Of a stretch of DNA of 64,000 nt, positions 55,671-64,000 are shown in pieces (positions within the stretch are counted from its first letter, which is position 1; each line of letters begins with the position of its first letter). The notes under the pieces are model-generated. The model was not told where the DNA came from. It was given only the letters and a program-made list of their open reading frames with translations, and ran no database searches. Where the stretch lies: NCBI RefSeq assembly GCF_012489685.1, contig NC_080044.1, forward strand, positions 63,970,732 through 64,034,731, read 5' to 3'. The position numbers and the translations under genes were made by a program. Source of the stretch: Lotus japonicus (taxonomy: Eukaryota; Streptophyta; Magnoliopsida; Fabales; Fabaceae).

Positions 55671-56253
55671 GAGAATCAGCAGAAAAAATTAATAAGAATT
55701 TTTTTTTTTACTGCTGAAGATGAACCGGGCGGTCTGGCCGGTTCAGGGCGAACCGGGCGGTCTGGGGCGCTGGGGCACGGATCCGGGGTGGAGGTGACCC
55801 ACTAACACGCGGGTCGGGTTGCTGTGTTTGGCTGCTACACAGCAAGAGGAAGGACAGGGCCGTGCGTGGAGGAGGCGCGGCTTGGAGGGAGGCGGTGGCC
55901 GGCGGGGAGGCGGCGACGCGGGCTGCACTGGTGGAGCGACGGCGCGGTTGGGGCGGCGGAGATTTGGAGATCTGCACAGGGAGAGAGGAGGACGCGATTG
56001 CACAGGGAGAGAGAGAGAAGCAGTGAGGGTGAGAGGGAGAGGAAGGCCAGTGGCGGCGGCGGTGCTGAAGGGAAGAGCACAGGCGGCGGCGGCTGGGCGG
56101 GGAAGGAGAGGGCGCGAACAGCGGCGGCGGTGCTAGAGTTGTGCACGGCGGTGGCGGCTGGCGTGGGAGGCAGCGGTGGCGGTGCAAGGAAGGTTTGCAC
56201 GGCGACGGCTGATGCGGAAGAATTAGGTTAGGATCTTGATAAATCTGATACCA
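55671..56253 (-). other. GC-rich leader of the copia element with tRNA-Met primer site
   Basis: The minus strand starts with TGGTATCAGA directly after the 5' LTR, complementary to initiator tRNA-Met. Then come about 500 bp of very GC-rich, GGC/GCC-repetitive sequence before the gag ATG. It is open in several frames (Pro/Arg/Ser-rich), which reflects composition; no domain seen. Confidence 0.75.
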
Positions 56254-56415
56254 TGTAAGATAGGAAGAGTATGGAAATAATTTGGTGTCCTTCTCATTGA
56301 TAGTAATTCAATATATATAAAAATGAATAGGTTAAAGTCAAACTAATGCCTAATATGACTAGCATGATTACAGCATAATTACAGGAAGAATAGTCATGAC
56401 ATTCCTATTCTATCA
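56254..56415 (-). repeat. 5' LTR of the copia element
   Basis: 162 bp, identical to the 3' LTR apart from a missing 2 bp in the (AT)n stretch. Adjacent AGAAG duplication at 56416-56420. Confidence 0.95.
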
Positions 56416-56420
56416 AGAAG

Positions 56421-57693
56421 CTTACTCTACAAATCAAAAGTCATATTGGGTTGTAGACTATGGTATGTTACTATGTTTGTACTAGAGTGAGTTGGGTTAG
56501 AATTAGATGTGAGAGTCATTTTATATAATTTAACTTTTTTATCCCTTTAAAAAATACTGGCAGTTTATCATATCTTATTAAGATTGGAGTTGACCAATCT
56601 TAATTCAACGACTTAAATTGTGTGACTGATGAATGTAGGGATTCCCTTCCTAACGCTAGGGAGTCCATTTCCTATCTATACATAAAGCAGTTACTAGTTA
56701 GTAACTTCCAGGTGAGATGCTGTTTCATGATCATTGGGTTGTGATAGTTCTTTTTATCTATACACACGCACAGAAAAGTAAGCTTCACTAATTGTTACCA
56801 CTTTCTGAAATCAAGAATGGGAGCAGACGTAAAAAGCAGATTCCCTTACGTGGGCTGCTAACACTCGTTGAGACTAAAAGCTACTTTCTTTCTTCACAAT
56901 TATGTGTTATTAAACCAAACCAAACACTATCCTCCCAAGCCAGCTCTAAAGGAACTGATCATTCTTCATGAGATTATGATCACACTACTTTCTCACTCTC
57001 CTTTAACACTATCTTTACTGATTAAGTATGCATTTGGATATCAAATGATAGCAACCTAAATGAATTTTAATCTTAATTCATAAGAATAACTTCATTCATT
57101 TTTTATATGCTAACGTCACATTGTACCACAGTATGTTAAAGTTCTCTTGTAGTTTCTTTTAGATCGATTATATAGTCTCAAATTTTCCTCTTAATCTTTT
57201 TCCATTGGTCGGTTGAAATAATAGTATATATAGCTCTGCTTTAGCTTTGTGATCTCCAGTGATCTTTGTAGCTTTTGTCTAATTAAATTGCTATTTTTAT
57301 TAACTAAATGTACTCTCTCCGTGTTGCAATCAAAGCTGTTTCAAAAAATTGTTTGAGGAAAAGATGTACAGATACGATCGTTTATTTTATGTTTTAACTT
57401 TCTCTAATTAAAAGCGAAAAGAGAAATTGAACAAACTTACAGAACATAGAATTGGACAATTGGTAGTGTTAACTGTTAAGTACTCTTCTGCAAGTTATCG
57501 CAAATTTGCTTTCTTAACTGGTTGTAAATGCTACTAACAAGTAGCATTTGGAAAAATGTTCACTTACACTAACTTCTTTTTATCACTCTGTTTACAATCA
57601 TTTTTTTTAATTTAATTAGTATATAATGATACTATAAACATTTTTACCGTATTTGTTTATTTTGTGTTGTGAGGTCTATTATGCTTTAATTAA
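56421..57693. other. Intergenic
   Basis: AT-rich with only short unsupported frames; no repeat boundary recognised. Confidence 0.45.
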
Positions 57694-57695
57694 TA

Positions 57696-58043
57696 CTCCC
57701 TCCGTTCCTAAATATAAGACCTATTACAAAAAATTGCGCTTATTAAGAAAACACTTAATATGACTAATTAGTGTATTGGATTTTAAAAAATGCATACATT
57801 CTTACCTATTTAACCTTTATCATTTTCTCTCACTAATAATCATTGCATTTATACCAAAAGTCATAGTTAGTTGGATTAGTAGTAATTAATGGTATGTGGT
57901 AACTTTGAAATTGAAAACATACAATTAATGTGAGGGGTAAATATGGAAGAGTACAAAACCTTTTGATAGATTATTGTAAGATGTCTTATATTTAGAAACA
58001 TGAAAATTTTAAAACTAATTCTTATAATTAGGAACGGAGGGAG
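57696..58043. mobile_element. Stowaway MITE, second copy
   Basis: CTCCCTCCGTTCC ... GGAACGGAGGGAG with TA duplications at 57694-57695 and 58044-58045. 348 bp, closely similar over its whole length to 6904-7249 and in the same orientation. Confidence 0.93.
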
Positions 58044-58139
58044 TAACATTATTGCCTCTTTAATTTTTCCTTTCATGAGATTTGGATTGCTCGAAGTACT
58101 ACTATTATTATATCTCATTTGTTGTTTGTAGATGATAAT

Positions 58140-59358
58140 ATTATTTTTGTATATGTGCTAATGCTCTGAAAGCAGAACGTGTTAAATCATTTCTTGCCCT
58201 CTTAGCGAGTTTTTGGTCAGGTTATTAACTTTGACAAATTTATGCTCTCATGTTGCCGAAATATACCAAGTGTCAAATCTATGCCGGCGTCAACGTGGTG
58301 GAATGTTATGATAATTATCTTGGGCTTCGTGCTGTTATTGGTAAATTCAAAACTCATATTTTTAATTTTGTTAAGGAGTGAGTTTGGAAGAAGCTAAAAA
58401 GGTTGAAAGAGAGAATGCCCAATCTCGAGGAAGAAGAGAGGTTCTTATTAAGGCGATGGCCAAAGCAACTACAGCCTATGTTATGTAATGCTTTGCCTGG
58501 TAGGATAACATTTGATCTCATATTGAAGGTTTCATTGGAGCGAGGATGTGCCTAATAGGAATATTCATTGGCTTGAATGGAACAAATTGTCTCACTCAAA
58601 AGCTATTGGTTTTCTTGGGTTTAGAGGCTTTAAAGCTTTTAATTTTACCTTTGATGAAAAAAGTTGGTGGATAATTTGATTTCTTCCTATCTCTTTGTTT
58701 AGCAGAGTCTTTTTTTTTGTTAAAGGTGATTGGATGAACACCAAAGGGTCGCCCAACGGAATTTACATCATATGGGAATAAATCCTAAAGAGCGATTTCG
58801 CAATGTAATCAGATAAGACAATTAAGTACAAAACATGCACACTCAAGCTAATACAAACAGCTAAATCTAGATCATGAAGTAAAAACTTTAAAAACCATGA
58901 ACCCTAAACCCCTGTACTTTGCAGATCAACCAGCTGACTTTTGAGTGAATAAACTTAATTTCAAATTTTAAAATTTAAATAGCACTCCAATCTTCGCACC
59001 TCATTCGGTTCTACCGTGGTTGCAATCTGTTGTGCAACATCTAGCGGAGTGGAAGTTGATCGCCTGGAGTTTTTTAAGCTTTGACGGAGGGGCTTTTATG
59101 GTAGTTCTTATTTGAGAATTGTAGATGCTAGCTAGATCATGATTTCTCTTTAGCTTTTGGTTATATTGATTTGTCTTTTATTCACATGAATGACAATAGT
59201 TCCGCATATTTTCTAGCTAAGGAGCATTTTCTTTTCCTGAATCTGCTTTGATTAATGAAGTTCTTCTGAGGCTCGCTTCTTTCATTCTGTATGATATATT
59301 GATCTATGTGCATGTTTCTTCTAATTGATTAATGACGTTTTCTTTCAAAAAAAAAATC
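58140..59358 (+). mobile_element. Decayed LINE fragment (end of RT to poly-A)
   Basis: Broken frames show YLGLRAVIGKFK, VWKKLK and EVLIKAMAKATTAYVM, the conserved end of plant L1 reverse transcriptase (about 58310-58490). An RNase H-like tail with AYFLAKE lies near 59190-59230, and an A10 run at 59348. Many stops; no intact ORF. Confidence 0.6.
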
Positions 59359-60299
59359 TAGTTACATCTCTTTTGGTACAATATGTGAATGAGACTTAAA
59401 CCTATAATTAATAATTTAATATCATATACCAATCGCTTGTCTCATTCATCCTCTAAAGTGAAAGTGTTTGATTAACGCGTTTCAGCTCGAGTCATTGTAC
59501 ATGAAATGCGCACTCATGAAGACAAGCAGACAAGACAATTTCCACACCCTTTGCATAATTCAAGTCAACAGAATATTGCAATTGCTTTTTTATGAAATTA
59601 GTTGGCTTGCTGGCTAAGTTCTTGATAATTTACAAAACTAAGGAATATCACTCACTAGAATCAAGTTAGTACACTGAGAATTTAACTAATTTTCTCTATC
59701 TATCTATTATGGAACTAATTAAGTTAATTAACATCACTCATTGGATATACTTATGCTAATAAAGGTAAAGTAAAATATGTTAAGAATTTCAGTGCACTAT
59801 TTAACTAGAAAGTGGGATGATACTTTTTCGTTGTGCGGGATTTGGACCAGATTCCTCACTTTTGAGTTTTGATGGAACCTTGGGATGTATTCCCACATGA
59901 GTTATTGTTCAAGTGATGAGAATATCTTAATTTCTATAGTGTATTTTATTTTATTTTATTTTATTTTTTATAGTATTTATATCAGTCATTTATATTACAT
60001 GTAGTTATATTTGCCTATAAAAAAACCCTGTAGTTATATTTTTAACGTTTTGTAATCTCGTACAATAGATTTTCACAATCAAATTATCATACATTTATAA
60101 TATATTAATATATGTATATATTATTTGAACAATTTTTAAAAATTACTAAATTCATTTTATCAATTCTTTATATTATTAGTAGTTTTAACATGAAAATATT
60201 TTCAGGTAAAACATCTGAATTAGAAAAAAGTTATTTCCTGATATGCACTCAAAATAAATTCATGACACCAATAATAGTAATAATATTTTTGTTATAAGA
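59359..60299. other. Intergenic
   Basis: AT-rich; includes a (TTTTA)n microsatellite at about 59943-59968. No gene seen. Confidence 0.45.
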
Positions 60300-60319
60300 G
60301 GAAAATTAAACAAAGCAAA

Positions 60320-61160
60320 AGAGACTAGGCACAAGCGTCTAAATATAATGACACATAAATAAATGAAGGCAGCTGTCCCCAAATCCGGCGCAATGAAAGA
60401 GACTTGCAAGAAAATATGTTACGTTATTCCTTTCACGCGGGATATGGATGAAAGAGACATTCCATTCCTTACATAGCCATTCCCGAACCTGCATAATTTA
60501 TTCCCGAGCCCGAGCCTTGAACGTGTCCACCACAACCAGAGCCTGTAGAATGTGGATTACCTCCATACAATCTGATGCACAAACCAACCGCTGAATGCCA
60601 AGGCTCCAAGCATGCTCAAGACCCAACTCAATTACTCAAAGTTCAGTAGAAAACGCAGAACCATGCCCACGACTTTCTCAGATTGCATACCGCCAAGCCC
60701 CATCTAAGGTACGGAGCACCGTCGTTGCCCCATCCTCCCTATCCCTGGATCCTAGCTCCCATCCACCGTGATATAATGGGCAGAAGTCGTGCCCCTCGTG
60801 CTACTGCTGCTCGCATTCATATCCTTGGCAATGCCTCACGACCGCCCAAGACAATCCCTCCATAACATCACATCCACCATAACGTTACTAAGAACCTGGT
60901 TTAAGTGTCACACATCCTCTCCAAACACCTTTTTATTCCTCCAGTGCCAGTTCCACCGTACCATACAACTAAGATAGCCCGCATGCTCTCAAGATTTTGC
61001 AGAAGACCTGCGAACCAAAGTTGGAACGACACCCCCATCCATGAGAGGGAGGATGACCCCAAATTGCTGTCATAGCATATGTGCTTGAGTACACTGTCGA
61101 AACAAATGGTCTAGATTTTCAATTTCTGCATCACACCTTGGGCACCGTGTTACTCAAGTG
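60320..61160 (-). mobile_element. Decayed LINE fragment, minus strand (zf-RVT to RNase H)
   Basis: On the minus strand, CPRCDAEIENLDHLFRQC (about 61150-61090) is the zinc-binding segment that follows reverse transcriptase in plant L1 elements. Further on, FIHIPRERNN and a following LAS mark the end of an RNase H domain (about 60450-60400). Several stops and frame changes; pseudogene. Confidence 0.65.
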
Positions 61161-61243
61161 ATTCCACCAACGTTTATTATAGTAATAACTTTTTTTGGTG
61201 CGTCGGAAAACTATAATCAATATATATTAGAAAAGAACAACTT

Positions 61244-64000
61244 CTAGCATGACGTGTCGCTCTCACATGCCAAGTTAGTGACGTGTCGCTCCCAGATTAA
61301 TTCTCACATAATATTTTACATGTAAGCTCTTTCTCCTTGGCCCCACTTGCCACATGTGCGCTGATTTTTCCTTACCTTATTTCTCCTTAATAAAAAAATA
61401 CATTTTTAAATTTTAGATTTGATTAGTATTTAGGTTTTTTATTTTTGATTTTATCTTAATTTATTTTTGATTTATTTTTAGAGTATTAATTAATTTTTAT
61501 GGTATTTTTATTGAATTTTCGAATTTTTAATTAATTCCGGATTTTATGAGTTTTTATTGTGATTTGCCAGATTTTGATAGTTTTTATCTATTTTTATTTA
61601 GTACATTTTTTAAATTTAGATTTGATTAGGATTTATGTTGTTTATTTCTATATTTTATCTTAATTTATATTATTATTTATTTTTAGAGTATTAATTATTT
61701 TTTATGGTATTTTTATTGAATTTTAGGATTTTTAATTAATTCCGAATTTTATGAGTTTTTATTGTGATTTCATGATTTTGATAGTTTTTATCTATATTTA
61801 TTTAGTACATTTTTAAATTTTAGATTTGATTAGGATTTATGTTGTTTATTTCATGATTTTATCTTAATATAAAATCTGTGATAATTGATTTTAATCAATA
61901 ATACATCCCATCAGCAAAAACCCTCTTAAAACCCTGCCTACCTCCATTATCTCCTCCATGGAATTCATCTCCTCCATGCAATTTTCATCTCATCTCTCCA
62001 CTGAACGGAACCACCCCCACAAAATCGTCTCATCTCTCAACGGAACCACTTTGCCATCGACTTGCAATCGCATCCATCCGATTTGCTGCCTTGGACTGAT
62101 TGGGAAGGTTGCAGATGGAGGTTTCAAATTATTTTCTTCCTTTGCTTGCATAATATGTTATGGTTTTTTTCAATTTTATTTTACTTTGCCTTTAACTTTC
62201 ATTCACTGATGTTTGACTTCAAGGTCAATTTCGTTCATCACTTGCCATGCTAATTTCAAATTCTTTTCTTCAGGTTTTTTTTTATAGATATTCCACCAAA
62301 AGAGATTCTTTGGAAGCCATGGATGGTGAGTCCATTTTATAATCTATATGGAATTTTGCAATATTTTAATTTGTTTTTTATGTTTTCTGATTCTCCTTTG
62401 TATGTGATTCTATTTTATTCGTTTTTCTTAATTTGCATCTAAAATTTGTGTCCTATGTTATAGGAGGTGAAACATTGATCTGTGTATGTTTTGATTAACC
62501 TAATAATTGTCAGTGAAGTGGATTGAGGGAGTGAAAGAATTGAGCGGAGAGAAAGGAGAAGTTGTAGATTTTTTTCCTTGCAACTTTTTTATTTGGTAAT
62601 TTTTTCTTTTTGCTTGCTTCTTGCACCGAGGAAATTAATTATTATTGTTGGTGCTTGCCTAGCATGACATGCCGCTCTCACAGGCCAAGTTAGTGACGTG
62701 TCGCTCCCAGATTAATTCTCACATAATATTTTACATGTAAGCTCTTTCTCCTTGGCCCCACTTGCCACATGTGCCTTGATTTTTCCTTACCTTATTTCTC
62801 CTTAATAAAAAAATACATTTTTAAATTTTAGATTTGATTAGGATTTAGGTTTTTTATTTTTGATTTTATCTTAATTTATTTTTGATTTATTTTTAGAGTA
62901 TTAATTAATTTTTATGGTATTTTTATTGAATTTTCGAATTTTTAATTAATTCCGGATTTTATGAGTTTTTATTGTGATTTGCTAGATTTTGATAGTTTTT
63001 ATCTATTTTTATTTAGTACATTTTAAAATTTAGATTTGATTAGGATTTATGTTGTTTATTTTTGTATTTTATCTTAATTTATATTATTATTTATTTTTAG
63101 AGTATTAATTATTTTTTATGGTATTTTTATTGAATTTTCGGATTTTTAATTAATTTCGGATTTTATGAGTTTTTATTGTGATTTGCTAGATTTTGATAGT
63201 TTTTATCTATATTTATTTAGTACATTTTTAAATTTTAGATTTGATTATGATTTATGTTGTTTATTTCATGATTTTATCTTATTATAAAATCTGTGATAAT
63301 TGATTTTAATCAATAATACATCCCATCAGCAAAAACCCTCTTAAAACCCTGCCTACCTCCACTATCTCCTCCATGGAATTCATCTCCTCCATGCAATTTT
63401 CATCTCATCTCTCCACTGAACGGAACCACCCCCACAAAATCGTCTCATCTCTCAACGGAACCACTTTGCCATCGACTTGCAATCGCATCCCTCCGATTTG
63501 CTGCCTTGGACTGATTGGGAAGGTTGCAGATGAAGGTTTCAAATTATTTTCTTCCTTTGCTTGCATAATATGTTATGGTTTTTTTCAATTTTATTTTACT
63601 TTACCTTTAACTTTCATTCACTCATGTTTGACTTCAAGGTCAATTTCGTTCATCACTTGCCATGCTAATTTCAAATTCTTTTCTTCAGGTTTTTTTTTAT
63701 AGATATTCCACCAAAAGAGATTCTTTGGAAGCCATGGAGGGTGAGTCCATTTTATATTCTATATGGAATTTTGCCATATTTTGATTTGTTTTTTATGTTT
63801 TCTGATTCTCCTTTGTATGTGATTCTATTTTATTCGTTTTTCTTAATTTGCATCTAAAATTTGTGTCCTATGTTATAGGAGGTGAAACATTGATCTGTGT
63901 ATGTTTTGATTAACCTAATCATTGTCAGTGAAGTGGATTGAGGGAGTGAAAGAATTGAGCGGAGAGAAAGGAGAAGTTGTAGATTTTTTTCCTTGCAACT
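61244..64000 (+). repeat. 1415 bp tandem duplication of unknown nature (second copy cut by window end)
   Basis: Copy 1 starts at 61244 (CTAGCATGACGTGTCGCTC) and copy 2 at 62659, with an exact 1415 bp offset wherever checked and high identity. Each copy has an ACGTGTCGCTCCCAG start, an AT-rich part with about 205 bp sub-repeats, a C-rich stretch with ATGGAATTCATCTCC (61958 and 63373), and possible splice signals (GATGGTGAGTCC; GTTATAGGAGG). The frames from these ATGs (83 and 109 codons) start alike but one base change moves the stop, so they are not convincing proteins. I cannot name the family. Confidence 0.85.
61409..61870 (+). repeat. About 205 bp sub-repeats inside the 1415 bp unit
   Basis: TTTAGATTTGATTAG starts recur at about 61411, 61614 and 61820. 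Each is followed by the same AT-rich run through TTTTTATTGAATTTT and GAGTTTTTATTGTGATTT. The same pattern is seen in the second copy of the large duplication. Confidence 0.75.

Larger units (their letters stand above)
51318..56415 (-). mobile_element. Young Ty1/copia retrotransposon (Ale/Retrofit-like), minus strand, defective
   Basis: Short LTRs (164 and 162 bp) are identical except for a 2 bp indel and are flanked by direct AGAAG copies (51313-51317 and 56416-56420). On the minus strand: LTR, TGGTATCAGA primer site, GC-rich leader, gag, pol (integrase before reverse transcriptase, so copia order), CTGCGGGGGTG polypurine tract, LTR. The protease active site is missing and one in-frame stop lies in pol. 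Near-identical LTRs mean a very recent insertion despite these defects. Lineage is judged from sequence phrases only. Confidence 0.93.

Noticed and set aside
55708..56187. Pro/Arg/Ser-rich 159-codon frame on the minus strand
   Set aside because: It lies in the GC-rich leader of the copia element; all six frames are open for compositional reasons and no domain is seen.

Overview
The window is plant nuclear DNA from a eudicot, probably a legume. The evidence is GT-AG introns, two host genes with clear plant orthologues, AT-rich intergenic sequence, and dense nesting of plant transposon families. The legume call rests on overall impression and is not proven.

Only two host genes are convincing, and they converge on about 0.8 kb near 47 kb. 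One is an MBD10/MBD11-type methyl-CpG-binding-domain protein (+ strand, 42387-46802, 3.5 kb intron). The other is an MPH2-like thylakoid-lumen 16.5 kDa protein of photosystem II maintenance (- strand, 50560-47587, four exons). Almost everything else is mobile DNA, and many elements can be delimited to the base by target-site duplications (TSDs).

Layout. 1-4166: 3' part of a Ty3/gypsy Tat-lineage element (A) with a decayed antisense gene. 6092-7332: hAT-like element holding a Stowaway MITE. 7418-10423: solo LTR of a Tekay/Del-like chromovirus (- strand) holding a Harbinger-like MITE. 12733-16602: a second, 3.87 kb solo LTR (+ strand) with an intact 228-codon ORF. 17992-19225: tandem array of a TRIM mini-retrotransposon. 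24656-38811: Tat element B with 369 bp LTRs and TSD ACAGC. 51318-56415: young Ty1/copia element with a deleted protease site. 57696-58043: second Stowaway. 58-61 kb: LINE debris on both strands. 61244-64000: 1415 bp tandem duplication of unknown nature.

The most unusual structure lies in element B. Its integrase is split by a 4.6 kb Mutator-like element (30127-34724; about 193 bp inverted repeats; 9 bp TSD CACAAGGGA). The cargo of that element is endogenous pararetrovirus (Caulimoviridae) DNA in two opposed pieces: RNase H plus a downstream ORF on +, and leader, tRNA-Met primer site, movement and coat regions on -. No transposase is visible, so this looks like a non-autonomous, Pack-MULE-like unit that has carried viral sequence as cargo.

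A second theme is the antisense gene shared by Tat elements A and B. In both it has its own TATA-like box, a 5'UTR intron and a 76 bp coding intron in the same phase. This implies a real spliced transcription unit running opposite to the retrotransposon.
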